NCBI RefSeq assembly: GCF_042660705.1 | Contig: NZ_JBHSUQ010000001.1 | Strand: one strand, 5' to 3' | Source: Undibacterium_A arcticum | Lineage (GTDB): Bacteria; Pseudomonadota; Gammaproteobacteria; Burkholderiales; Burkholderiaceae_D | Length of the DNA: 64,000 nucleotides | Shown here: piece after piece, positions 18,562 to 26,836 of the stretch | Layout: the number at the start of each line of letters is the position of its first letter | Numbering within the stretch: the stretch's first letter is position 1 | Made by a program: the position numbers and the translations under genes | The notes under the pieces: generated by a model | What the model was told of the DNA's origin: nothing | The model's database searches: none | Seen by the model: only the letters and a program-made list of their open reading frames with translations

Positions 18562-18565
18562 TCCC

Positions 18566-19303
18566 ATGTCTTTTGAAAAACGCCCCAGCGCACGCGCTGC
18601 CGACGCCTTGCGCCCGGTGCGCATCACGCGCCATTACACCAAGCATGCCGAAGGATCGGTCCTGATCGAATTCGGCGATACCAAGCTGATCTGCACCGCC
18701 AGCATCGAAGACAAGGTGCCCGGTTTCCTGAAAGGCAAGGGACAGGGCTGGATGACGGCCGAATATGGCATGTTGCCGCGCTCGACCCACAGCCGGATGG
18801 ACCGCGAGGCGGCCAAGGGCAAACAGTCCGGCCGCACCCAGGAAATCCAGCGCCTGATCGGGCGCTCGCTGCGCGCGGCGTTCGACCTGAATGGTTTCGG
18901 CGAACGCACCCTGCATCTCGATTGCGACGTGATCCAGGCCGACGGCGGCACGCGCACCGCAGCCATCACCGGCGCGATGGTCGCGGCCTACGATGCATTT
19001 GCGCAATTGCTGGAACGGCGGCTGATCAGCGCGATGCCGGTCAAGCATTTTGTCGCGGCGATTTCGGTCGGCGTGTATCAAGGCACGCCGGTGCTCGATC
19101 TGGACTATCCTGAAGATTCGGCCTGCGATACCGACATGAACGTGGTGATGACCGATGCCGGTCATTTCGTCGAGGTGCAGGGTACGGCTGAAGGCGCAGC
19201 GTTTGATCGCGTCACGATGGACCGGCTGTTGGATCTGGCGCAGCACGGCATCGCCCAACTGATCGCGCTGCAAAAGACAACCTTGGGGCTGGAACCCCGC
19301 TAG
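18566..19303 (+). CDS. rph: Ribonuclease PH
   Basis: The 245-residue enzyme is a phosphorolytic 3' exoribonuclease that trims tRNA 3' ends. The full family pattern is seen: RPSARAADALRPV at the start, the RNA-binding block, GRTQEIQRLIGRSLRAAFDL, and the phosphate site region CDVIQADGGTRTAAITGA. Length is close to the usual 238. It lies 4 bp behind the PP2C gene and 128 bp before rdgB. Confidence 0.96.
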   Translation: MSFEKRPSARAADALRPVRITRHYTKHAEGSVLIEFGDTKLICTASIEDKVPGFLKGKGQGWMTAEYGMLPRSTHSRMDREAAKGKQSGRTQEIQRLIGRSLRAAFDLNGFGERTLHLDCDVIQADGGTRTAAITGAMVAAYDAFAQLLERRLISAMPVKHFVAAISVGVYQGTPVLDLDYPEDSACDTDMNVVMTDAGHFVEVQGTAEGAAFDRVTMDRLLDLAQHGIAQLIALQKTTLGLEPR

Positions 19304-19431
19304 CAGGGACTTATACTCATCATGGTGCTTCTCTATTCCGCTTATTTATTGCGCGGAATCTGAATATACTCTGCCAACGTTAGAAATGACAGCCAATGCC
19401 GGCTGCTGCACTGGCAATGACACTGAACTTC

Positions 19432-20016
19432 ATGACCCGACAATTGATCCTCGCCTCCAACAACGCCGGCAAGCTGAAGGAATTCGGCGAACTACTGCAA
19501 CCCATCGGTTTTCAACTGCATGCGCAAAGTGAATTCGATGTGCCGGAAGCCGATGAACCATACTTGACCTTCGTCGAAAACGCGCTGGCCAAGGCGCGCC
19601 ATGCGGCGCGGTTGACCGGTCTGGCGGCGCTGGCCGACGATTCCGGCATCTGCGTCAATGCGCTCGGCGGCGCGCCCGGCGTGCTGTCGGCGCGCTTTGC
19701 CGGTGAGCCGAAATCGGACACGCGCAACAATCAGAAACTGATCGCTGAGCTGGCGCCGCACGCGGACAAATCGGCCTATTATTACTGTGCACTGGTACTG
19801 GTGCGCCATGCGGACGACCCGCAGCCGGTGATCGCGGAAGGACGCTGGAATGGCGAAATCATTACCGCGCCGCGCGGGCAGAGCGGTTTCGGCTACGACC
19901 CGTTGTTCTGGCTGCCCGACTTGCACCGCACCGTGGCCGAACTCAGCGCTGACGAAAAAAACCGCCTGTCGCACCGCGGACAGGCGCTACGTGCATTGGT
20001 CGAGAAATTGCAATGA
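19432..20016 (+). CDS. rdgB: XTP/dITP pyrophosphatase (RdgB/HAM1)
   Basis: RdgB hydrolyses non-canonical purine triphosphates (XTP, dITP) to monophosphates and so keeps them out of DNA. The ATG at 19432 gives 194 residues starting TRQLILASNNAGKLKE, which matches the family; an upstream ATG at 19396 adds 12 residues with no family support. Conserved blocks include ADDSGICVNALGG and GFGYDPLFW. The stop overlaps the hemW start as ATGA, indicating translational coupling. Confidence 0.95.
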   Translation: MTRQLILASNNAGKLKEFGELLQPIGFQLHAQSEFDVPEADEPYLTFVENALAKARHAARLTGLAALADDSGICVNALGGAPGVLSARFAGEPKSDTRNNQKLIAELAPHADKSAYYYCALVLVRHADDPQPVIAEGRWNGEIITAPRGQSGFGYDPLFWLPDLHRTVAELSADEKNRLSHRGQALRALVEKLQ

Positions 20017-21290
20017 TTCCTATCAAACCGGTGGGCCCGGGTTATGGCACCGAGCACGGCGCCGTCAAGCCAGCGCTCAAGACGGACGATGCGCTGTCGG
20101 CCGCCGCCAATAGCGCGGCGGCCTATCTGAAGCCGGGCGTGCTCAATCTGAGCGCCTTGCCGCCGCTGTCGCTGTACATCCATTTCCCGTGGTGTGTAAA
20201 GAAATGCCCATACTGCGATTTCAACTCGCATGAAGTCAGGGGCGGTTTTCCGGAGCAGGAATATTTGGACGCGCTGCGCGCCGATCTGGAACGCGCATTG
20301 CCGTTGATCTGGGGCCGCAAGATTTACACGATCTTCATCGGCGGCGGAACGCCAAGCCTGATGTCGGCGGCGGGCCTCGATCGTTTGCTGTCGGACGTGC
20401 GCACGCTATTGCCGCTCGATGGCGCGGCCGAGATCACGATGGAAGCCAATCCCGGCACCTTCGAGGCAGAGAAATTCAAGTCCTATCGCGCCAGCGGCAT
20501 CAATCGGCTGTCGATCGGGATCCAGAGTTTCAATGCGCGCCATTTGCAGGCCTTGGGCCGGATCCACGACGACCACGAGGCCAGGCGCGCGGTCGACATC
20601 GCGCGCAATAGTTTCGATAACTTCAACCTCGACCTGATGTACGCGTTGCCGTCGCAGACCTTGGCCGAAGCGCGGCAGGACATCGCCACCGCGATCGGTT
20701 TCGCGCCGCCGCATTTGTCGCTGTATCACCTGACATTAGAGCCAAATACCTATTTCGCCAAATACCCGCCGGTGGTACCGGACGACGATGCCAGTGCCGA
20801 GATGCAGGACATGATCGCGGAGATGACGACCGCTGCCGGTTATACGCAATACGAGGTGTCGGCCTATGCGCAGGCGGGACGGCAGGCGCGCCACAACCTC
20901 AATTACTGGGAATTTGGCGACTATCTCGGGATCGGCGCCGGCGCCCATTCGAAAATCTCATTCCCGCATCGGATCCTGCGCCAGGTTCGTTACAAGCAGC
21001 CGAAAGCGTATCTGGAACACAGCCGCAACGGCAACCCGGTGCAGGAAGAGGCCGAGATCGGTCGTGCTGACCTGGGCTTTGAATTCATGCTCAATACCTT
21101 GCGTCTGCACCATGGTTTCGCGCCGAATCTGTTTGCCGAGCGCACCGGCCTGACACTCAATGCAATAGAACAGCAACTCAATCTGGCCGAGGCCAAGGGC
21201 CTGTTATACCGCGACCATCGAATCATCCGGCCGACGGTTCTGGGGCAACGGTTTCTGAACGACCTGCAGCAATTGTTCCTGATGGATTGA
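20013..21290 (+). CDS. hemW: Radical SAM heme chaperone HemW
   Basis: HemW is a radical SAM protein that inserts heme into respiratory enzymes; it was formerly annotated as oxygen-independent coproporphyrinogen oxidase. The cluster motif is CVKKCPYCDF with Cys61, Cys65 and Cys68 and the HemW-type Phe after it. GGGTPSLM binds SAM, and ITMEANPGTFE and INRLSIGIQSF are typical. The N-terminus is about 45 residues longer than usual and low in complexity, but the ATGA overlap with rdgB supports this start. Length is 425 residues. Confidence 0.93.
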   Translation: MIPIKPVGPGYGTEHGAVKPALKTDDALSAAANSAAAYLKPGVLNLSALPPLSLYIHFPWCVKKCPYCDFNSHEVRGGFPEQEYLDALRADLERALPLIWGRKIYTIFIGGGTPSLMSAAGLDRLLSDVRTLLPLDGAAEITMEANPGTFEAEKFKSYRASGINRLSIGIQSFNARHLQALGRIHDDHEARRAVDIARNSFDNFNLDLMYALPSQTLAEARQDIATAIGFAPPHLSLYHLTLEPNTYFAKYPPVVPDDDASAEMQDMIAEMTTAAGYTQYEVSAYAQAGRQARHNLNYWEFGDYLGIGAGAHSKISFPHRILRQVRYKQPKAYLEHSRNGNPVQEEAEIGRADLGFEFMLNTLRLHHGFAPNLFAERTGLTLNAIEQQLNLAEAKGLLYRDHRIIRPTVLGQRFLNDLQQLFLMD

Positions 21291-21520
21291 GTCGGCTCAC
21301 CGGCCGCGAGCCGATTTATTGTTGTTCTTGCATGTCTGTTGCGTCATATATTTGCCGAATGTTGGAATAAAAAAATATTGTGCAAGTTTTCTTGTCGACC
21401 CTGTTGTCAGCGCGCCATACGCTGCGGCAACAGGCGCTCTCCGTAATATTGCATTTCGTAAATGTTTCCCCTACTATCTCAGAGATAATTTACCGATAGA
21501 TTACGCGCTGACGAGACAAT

Positions 21521-22771
21521 ATGACCGTGCCCGAGACAAGCGCCTCCTTCTTTCCCATTACAGCACTTCAACCGGTCACCAATGCCCGCCATGAATGGAC
21601 GGCAATTGGTTTGCGCATTGACGCATCGCAAGCAATCAATCCCAGAGCCATGGTGCGCATGCTCGCCGTCACTAACTGGTTTGAGGCAGTCGGCACAATC
21701 CCGTTTCTCATGCCGCTGACCGATGCGGCGGCGCTCGACCCCGAGCACTTTTCAGCGCTGCCACCCGACCAGGTAATCCTATGCGTGACGCGCGCCATGT
21801 GCGCCGATACCATGGCACGCGAAAAGCTGCACGACTTGCAGGCCAGGGGCTTTCGCATCATGCTTGACTGGTTGCCGCAAAGGGGCGAGCAGATCGGCGA
21901 CCTCGACTGCTTGTTCGGACTCGATTGCAACGCCGGGGTACCACTCGGCGCCGTGGACTGGTTGCATAAGTCGGCCGGTCCGCATCTGGCACAGCGGATC
22001 GCTGACCCGACCGGATTCGATCAGTGCCGTGTGGCCGGATTTGGCTGGTTTTCCGGCAGTTACCCGTTGCATTGTTCCAGCATCATGCCGCGCCATGACG
22101 GCAGTTCCCGCACCCGTTTGCTCAAGCTGCTCGGCCTGGTCGCGCGCGATGCCGAATCGCGCGAACTGGAGACGTTGCTGAAACAGGATCCAGCCCTGTC
22201 GTATCAGTTGATCAAGCTGGTCAATTCTGCTGCATTTGCGCATTCCGCCGAGATCACCAGTTTCAACCAGGCCATCAATCTGCTCGGACGGCGGCAACTG
22301 CAGCGCTGGCTGCAATTGCTGCTGTATTCGCGCCAGCAAGACAATGGCGAGTTCTCTCCATTATTGTCGCGGGCCGCATTGCGCGCCAGCCTGATGGAAG
22401 CGTTTTGTCGTCACAGCGGCGGCAGCCGGGAGCAGCAGGATCGCGCCTTCATGACCGGCATCTTTTCCCTGCTCGATGTCCTATTCGCAATGCCGCTGGC
22501 GGACATCGTCAAACCGCTTAACCTGGCCGATGACGTGCTGGCCGCTTTGCTGGAGCGCAGCGGTCGGCTGGGTCAACTGCTAACACTGACCGCGCACGCA
22601 GCGGGCGACTGCGCATTGCCGTCGCCAGATGCCCTGCTTGCCGGCGAAGTTGCCAGCGAAGTTGCCAGTGAAATTGCCAGTGAAATTGCCAGTGACATTG
22701 ATCCGAACACTTATTGGCACAGCGTGGCGCAGGCTTGCCGCTGGGCGATTCAGGTGAGTCGGGAAGCGTGA
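21521..22771 (+). CDS. HDOD-domain signalling protein with EAL-like N-terminus
   Basis: A 416-residue protein. The C-terminal half (about 195-385) is an HDOD domain (LLKLLGLVARDAESRELETL, LSYQLIKLVNSAAF, and INLLGRRQLQRWLQLLL), a non-catalytic relative of HD hydrolases. The N-terminal half resembles a degenerate EAL domain as in the YuxH family: it lacks the EAL metal ligands, so it is unlikely to be a phosphodiesterase. Near the C-terminus, a 12-bp tandem repeat encodes repeated (V/I)ASE units. The gene ends inside the start region of the PAS-GGDEF-EAL gene, so the two are coupled and probably act in one cyclic-di-GMP pathway. Confidence 0.85.
   Translation: MTVPETSASFFPITALQPVTNARHEWTAIGLRIDASQAINPRAMVRMLAVTNWFEAVGTIPFLMPLTDAAALDPEHFSALPPDQVILCVTRAMCADTMAREKLHDLQARGFRIMLDWLPQRGEQIGDLDCLFGLDCNAGVPLGAVDWLHKSAGPHLAQRIADPTGFDQCRVAGFGWFSGSYPLHCSSIMPRHDGSSRTRLLKLLGLVARDAESRELETLLKQDPALSYQLIKLVNSAAFAHSAEITSFNQAINLLGRRQLQRWLQLLLYSRQQDNGEFSPLLSRAALRASLMEAFCRHSGGSREQQDRAFMTGIFSLLDVLFAMPLADIVKPLNLADDVLAALLERSGRLGQLLTLTAHAAGDCALPSPDALLAGEVASEVASEIASEIASDIDPNTYWHSVAQACRWAIQVSREA
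22646..22693. repeat. 12-bp in-frame tandem repeat, four copies
   Basis: Four units of GA(A)(G/A)TTGCCAG(C/T) sit in the 3' part of the HDOD gene. The 12-bp length keeps the frame, so copy-number change would only lengthen or shorten the (V/I)ASE spacer before the last conserved segment. Confidence 0.85.
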
Positions 22772-22773
22772 CC

Positions 22774-24813
22774 ATGGCGCCCATCACCGCACCGGAGGAT
22801 CTCGCTTGTAGCGCCGAGTTGTACGATGCGGTATGCAATCTTGAGGGGGGTGCGCTCGATGAAGCATTGGGGCGTATCGTGCGCAATCTGCTGGAGAGTC
22901 CGCAAGGCGGTTATTTTCAAGGCAGGCTGCCGGATTCGGCGATGCTGGCCGAGTCGGTTGTGCACGACGGCCAGAGCTATGGCGGGTATGCGGTTTCCGG
23001 ACGTAGTGGCGGTTACAACTGGGGCGATCGGATGCGGCTGGCCGCGCTGGCACGCCTGACCGGACGCCTGCTGCGCGCGCGGGTCGAGTCGGAGCGGCGC
23101 GCACGCGAATTCGACCTGATCGCGGCGCAGCTGCGACAACAGGCCCAAATCCTGGATCAGATTCAGGAATCGGTGATTACGATGGATCTGGCCGGTTTTA
23201 TCGCCAGCTGGAACAAGGGTGCCGAACGACTTTTCGGTTACGCCGCCGATGAAGCGGTCGGTCGCAACATCCTTTTTTTGTACGAGGATCAGGACGACCC
23301 GGACGACGGCAGCGCCCAGTTTGATTCCCACTTTCTGCAGCAAGGTAGCCGCGAGATAGAGGTGCGCCGCCGGAAAAAATCCGGCGAAGTGTTTTGGGCC
23401 AGTCTGTCGCTATCGCCACTGTGCGATGGTGTCGGACAACCGGTCGGCCTGATCGGTTATCTCAATGACATCACTCAGCGCAAGGACGCTGAACAACGCA
23501 TCCACCATCTGGCTTATTACGATGCGCTAACGGGTTTGCCGAACCGCACCCTGCTGATGAAACTGGTCGACCAGGGGCTGGCTGTCGCACAGCGCCGCCA
23601 GACGCGAGCCAGCATACTATTTGTCGACTTGAACCGGTTCAAACCGATTAACGATACCCTAGGCCATGACGCCGGTGACCGCCTGTTGCAGCAAATTGCC
23701 GCCCGTTTTCGCAGCGCCCTGCGCGACGAGGACGTGGTGGCAAGGCTGGGCAGCGATGAGTTCGCGATCGGCCTGTTTGACAGCAGCGAGCCGTTGCAAA
23801 CCAGCCATGTCGCACAGAAATTGCTGAATCTGCTCGATGCGCCATTTTCGATCGATGGCCATGAGTTGCGCGTCGGCGCCAGCATCGGCATCAGCGTCTA
23901 TCCGCAGGACGGCAGCGACTCCGCGACGTTGCTGCGGCTGGCCGATATCGCGATGGTCCGGGCCAAGCAGGGCGGCGATGGCAGTGGCGGTGGTTATGCG
24001 TTTTATAGTCAGGCGATGAACCAGCGCGCGTTGCACCGACTGGGGATCGAGACTGGATTGCGGCGTGCCATCGCACACGACGAATTGTTGCTGTTATACC
24101 AGCCGAAGCTGGATCTGCTGAGCGGCGCCATCGTTGGCGCCGAAGCCTTGCTGCGCTGGCAGCATCCCGCTCAGGGGCTGATTCTGCCGGCGGAGTTTAT
24201 TCCGGTGGCCGAAGAGACCGGACTGGTGGTGCGGGTCGGCGAATGGGTGCTGGAAGCGGCCTGCGCCCAAGCCCGGCAATGGCAACAGGCCGGCATCGCA
24301 CCGCTGCGCATATCGATTAATGTGTCGGCGCGCGAATTCACATCGGCACTGCCCGAACGGGTGCGGGACATGTTGGCGCGGTACGGGTTGGCTGCCCACT
24401 GGCTCGAACTGGAAATCACCGAAAGCATGCTGATGCATGGTGTCGATAACATCATCGGCATCATGGACCAGATATCGGCCATGGGTGTTGCGTTGTCGCT
24501 GGATGATTTTGGCACCGGCTATTCCAGCCTGTCGTATCTGAAGCGTTTCCCGATCGATTCGCTGAAGATTGATCGCTCCTTCATCATGGGCATCCCCGAC
24601 GATGGCAATGACTGCGCGATTGCCGGCACCATCATCAGCATCGCGCGGCAGCTCAAGCACAAGGTGATCGCAGAAGGCGTCGAAAATCGCGAACAGCTGG
24701 CATTCCTGCGCAAGGCAGGCTGCGACGAGATGCAGGGTTACCTTTTTTCACAACCGGTGATGGCCATCGAGTTCGAGAACATGTTGCGCGAAGGGCGCCG
24801 ACTCGCGCTGTGA
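22774..24813 (+). CDS. PAS-GGDEF-EAL cyclic-di-GMP phosphodiesterase
   Basis: A 679-residue protein with an N-terminal region (1-115), a PAS domain with PAC (about 120-245), a GGDEF domain (about 250-410) and a complete EAL domain (about 420-670). The GGDEF active-site motif reads GSDEF, slightly off consensus, so cyclase activity is doubtful. The EAL domain is intact (GAEALLRW, ITESML, DDFGTGYSSL, KIDRSFI), so it should degrade cyclic di-GMP. I chose the ATG at 22774, which has GGGAAG 7 bp upstream; a GTG at 22768 overlaps the HDOD stop (GTGA). It is cotranscribed with the HDOD gene. Confidence 0.93.
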   Translation: MAPITAPEDLACSAELYDAVCNLEGGALDEALGRIVRNLLESPQGGYFQGRLPDSAMLAESVVHDGQSYGGYAVSGRSGGYNWGDRMRLAALARLTGRLLRARVESERRAREFDLIAAQLRQQAQILDQIQESVITMDLAGFIASWNKGAERLFGYAADEAVGRNILFLYEDQDDPDDGSAQFDSHFLQQGSREIEVRRRKKSGEVFWASLSLSPLCDGVGQPVGLIGYLNDITQRKDAEQRIHHLAYYDALTGLPNRTLLMKLVDQGLAVAQRRQTRASILFVDLNRFKPINDTLGHDAGDRLLQQIAARFRSALRDEDVVARLGSDEFAIGLFDSSEPLQTSHVAQKLLNLLDAPFSIDGHELRVGASIGISVYPQDGSDSATLLRLADIAMVRAKQGGDGSGGGYAFYSQAMNQRALHRLGIETGLRRAIAHDELLLLYQPKLDLLSGAIVGAEALLRWQHPAQGLILPAEFIPVAEETGLVVRVGEWVLEAACAQARQWQQAGIAPLRISINVSAREFTSALPERVRDMLARYGLAAHWLELEITESMLMHGVDNIIGIMDQISAMGVALSLDDFGTGYSSLSYLKRFPIDSLKIDRSFIMGIPDDGNDCAIAGTIISIARQLKHKVIAEGVENREQLAFLRKAGCDEMQGYLFSQPVMAIEFENMLREGRRLAL

Positions 24814-24867
24814 GGCAATTTTTGCCGCGAACCGGGCAGCAATAGGCCAACGACGCTGCGACTTAGG

Positions 24868-24873
24868 TATAAT
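24868..24873 (+). promoter_or_regulatory. -10 element upstream of tRNA-Ser
   Basis: A perfect TATAAT lies 69 bp before the tRNA-Ser 5' end. No good -35 is visible at the right spacing. Transcription from here would start near 24880 and pass through the tRNA-like fragment before the full tRNA. Confidence 0.5.
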
Positions 24874-24888
24874 GCCGCACATCAGCAA

Positions 24889-24923
24889 GGTTGGCAGAGC
24901 GGTTGAATGCACCAGTCTTGAAA
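24889..24923 (+). pseudogene. Truncated tRNA-Ser-like fragment
   Basis: The stretch GGTTGGCAGAGCGGTTGAAT and the following 15 bases up to CAGTCTTGAAA match the D-arm and the 5' half of the anticodon arm of the tRNA-Ser(UGA) gene 19 bp downstream, with several differences. It stops right after the anticodon TGA and has no variable arm, T arm or acceptor 3' strand. It looks like the relic of a duplicated or recombined tRNA-Ser gene. Confidence 0.5.
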
Positions 24924-24941
24924 TTTGCTGTAAATGAATAC

Positions 24942-25031
24942 GGAAGCGTGGCCGAGTGGTTGAAGGCACTAGTCTTGAAAACTAGCGACGGAGTGATCCG
25001 TTCGTGAGTTCGAATCTCACCGCTTCCGCCA
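24942..25031 (+). tRNA. tRNA-Ser (anticodon UGA)
   Basis: The acceptor stem GGAAGCG pairs with CGCTTCC, the anticodon stem-loop CTAGT-CTTGAAA-ACTAG gives anticodon TGA, and a long variable arm follows as in class II tRNAs. The T arm contains GTTCGAATC. CCA is encoded at 25029-25031. It reads UCA and, by wobble, other UCN codons. Confidence 0.96.
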
Positions 25032-25084
25032 AAATCACCCTCAAGAAATTCCGTGACATCCCAAACCCCGCGCCTCACTGCTGA

Positions 25085-25259
25085 CTAGGGGGTTACTTAA
25101 TCTGTTGAAGAAAGTTCTGAGAGCCGCGCCCCGCCTGGGTTTGCGGCTCTTTTTTCGCAAAAAATAAATTCAAAAAAGAAGAAAACCCTGGGGGCTAGGC
25201 TCCGCAGGGGTCTCGGGGTAATTAAACACCAATTTTCAACAGATTAAGTAACCCCCTAG
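25085..25259. mobile_element. MITE-like element, copy 1 (175 bp)
   Basis: The element is bounded by perfect 25-bp terminal inverted repeats (25085-25109 and 25235-25259), starting CTAGGGGGTTACTTAATCTG. It has no reading frame for a transposase, so it is non-autonomous. The flanks are 9-bp direct repeats: CACTGCTGA at 25076-25084 and CGCTGCTGA at 25260-25268. Inside is an intrinsic-terminator hairpin pointing right. It begins 53 bp after the tRNA-Ser CCA end. It is identical to copy 2 as far as I can see. Confidence 0.8.
25120..25155 (+). terminator. Intrinsic terminator inside the MITE, downstream of tRNA-Ser
   Basis: The stem AGAGCCGC (25120-25127) pairs with GCGGCTCT (25143-25150), followed by a T run. 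It would end tRNA-Ser transcription. The same structure recurs in copy 2 at 25304-25339. Confidence 0.75.
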
Positions 25260-25268
25260 CGCTGCTGA

Positions 25269-25443
25269 CTAGGGGGTTACTTAATCTGTTGAAGAAAGTT
25301 CTGAGAGCCGCGCCCCGCCTGGGTTTGCGGCTCTTTTTTCGCAAAAAATAAATTCAAAAAAGAAGAAAACCCTGGGGGCTAGGCTCCGCAGGGGTCTCGG
25401 GGTAATTAAACACCAATTTTCAACAGATTAAGTAACCCCCTAG
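25269..25443. mobile_element. MITE-like element, copy 2 (175 bp)
   Basis: A second copy lies 184 bp to the right of the first, with the same 25-bp terminal inverted repeats (25269-25293 and 25419-25443) and apparently identical interior. The right flank is CACTGCTGA (25444-25452), the same 9 bases as left of copy 1; the spacer between copies carries one substitution. This fits a tandem duplication of element plus target repeat, or two insertions into the same target. From 25453 to the catalase stop nothing else is seen. Confidence 0.8.
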
Positions 25444-25569
25444 CACTGCTGAGCACGCGAGTTTTTTGTTTTGGGAGGTGCCGGGTGGCTCATTGTCAGC
25501 CTGGATTTTTCGGCATTTTTTTGAGAAATTACGAGCCCGTATGCGAGCGTATCAGGTCACGCCGCGGAC

Positions 25570-26569
25570 CTATTGATTGACGCCAAGTGCCTTGGCCACG
25601 CCGGCGCCGTAAGCTGGGTCGGCCTTGGTGCAATTGTCGATATGACGCAGCTGGATTTCACGGGGTGCCCCTCCCAAGGAGCGTGCGGTATTCTCGAACA
25701 GCACCTGTTGCTGCGCCGGAGCCATTAGCTGGAACAGCGCGCGTGGCTGGGAATAGTAATCGTCGTCCACGCGGTGGTTCCAGTGATCCGCGGCGCCTTT
25801 CACGGACAGTGGCGGTTCCGAAAAATTGGGTTGTTCTTGCCACTGGCCATAGCTGTTCGGCTCGCTCGTAGCCAATGGTCCCGCCATGATTGCCGTCCAC
25901 GCGCATGGCACCATCACGGTGATAGCTGTGGGCCGGGCATTTTGGCGCATTGACCGGTATCTGGTGATGGTTTACCCCGAGACGGTAGCGTTGCGCGTCG
26001 CCGTAGGAGAACAGCCGCGCCTGCAACATCTTGTCCGGTGAAAAGCTGATACCGGGCACCACATTGGCCGGGTTGAAGGCCGCCTGTTCCACTTCCGCAT
26101 CGTAATTTTCCGGGTGGCGGTTCAATTCCAGAACCCCCACCTCGATCAGCGGATAATCCTTCTTTGGCCAGATTTTGGTGAGGTCGAATGGGTGATGCGG
26201 CACCTTCGCCGCATCCTGTTCCGGCATGATCTGCACATACATGGTCCAGCGCGGATAGTCCTTGTTCTCGATCGCCTCGTACAGATCGCGCTGGTTGCTC
26301 TCGCGATCATGGGCGATGACTTGTGCGGCCTCCTCGTCAGTCAGATTCTTGATGCCCTGCTGCGTTTTGAAGTGAAACTTGACCCAGTGGCGTTCGTTCT
26401 TGGCGTTAATCAAGCTGAAGGTATGGCTACCAAAGCAGTGCATGTGGCGATACGAAGCGGGAATGCCACGGTCACTCATCACGATGGTCACCTGGTGCAA
26501 CGCTTCCGGCAGCAAGGTCCAGAAATCCCAGTTGTTCTTGGCACTACGCAGGTTGGTGCGCGGGTCATA
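25570..26569 (-). pseudogene. katA: Catalase, 5'-truncated with a 4-bp duplication
   Basis: The translation matches clade-3 monofunctional catalases from DPRTNLRS to the C-terminus (HRDGAMRVDGNHGGTIGYE then PNSYGQWQEQPNFSEPPLS, ending AKALGVNQ). The first third, about 115 residues, is absent, including the catalytic His and Asn region; an in-frame stop lies just before the first recognisable residue at 26569. A duplication of GAGC near 25878-25886 shifts the frame between GYE and PNSYG. The heme-ligand Tyr block (RLFSYGDAQRYRLG) is still present. Loss of the active-site His and of the start means no catalase is made. Unlike the other broken genes here this looks like real decay. Confidence 0.85.
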
Positions 26570-26699
26570 CTATCTGGCAAAGCCTGGAGATTGATATTTG
26601 CTGGACGGCGGCTTCCATTTCATTCGCCAAGCGGACCGCAACAGCGATGCACGCCACGCTGTGCTCGATGACGGCATGCCGCGCAGTGTCATCCTTCAT
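26565..26699 (-). CDS. Possible 44-residue small protein abutting the catalase remnant
   Basis: An ATG at 26697-26699 opens a frame MKDDTARHAVIEHSVACIAV that continues as an Ala/Val/Glu-rich helix and stops at 26565-26567, right at the point where the catalase homology begins. No family is recognised. The composition (amphipathic helix, no low-complexity noise) is protein-like, but length, lack of a strong ribosome-binding site and position at a rearrangement junction keep confidence low. It may be a piece of another gene fused next to the catalase by the deletion that removed its 5' end. Confidence 0.25.
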   Translation of the reverse strand: MKDDTARHAVIEHSVACIAVAVRLANEMEAAVQQISISRLCQIV

Positions 26700-26743
26700 C
26701 TCACGCGCCAACCCGTGACGTCAATTTGTGGCAGTATATTTGG

Positions 26744-26777
26744 AGCGCATTGTTTCATGCGAAACAGCGCTTTTTTT
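26744..26777 (+). terminator. Strong terminator-like hairpin in the leader of the permease gene
   Basis: AGCGC and TGTTTC on the left pair with GAAACA and GCGCT on the right around the loop ATGC, with a two-base bulge, and a run of seven T follows. No plus-strand gene lies upstream for more than 1.7 kb, so it is either an attenuator in the permease leader or a barrier to stray transcription. Confidence 0.6.
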
Positions 26778-26780
26778 GCT

Positions 26781-26798
26781 TATACACCGCGGTGTATA
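26781..26798. promoter_or_regulatory. Perfect 18-bp palindrome, candidate operator
   Basis: TATACACCGCGGTGTATA is a perfect inverted repeat 39 bp upstream of the permease start and directly behind the terminator-like hairpin. The form suits a dimeric repressor such as TetR or MarR family, but no such gene lies next to it. Confidence 0.5.
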
Positions 26799-26836
26799 TC
26801 GTTCATCCTGCCGTTTGTAGCCGACGCGAGCTTCCC

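Noticed and set aside
19335..19359. An inverted repeat ATTCCGC / GCGGAAT after rph
   Set aside because: The stem is short, the loop long and no T run follows, so it is not a convincing terminator.
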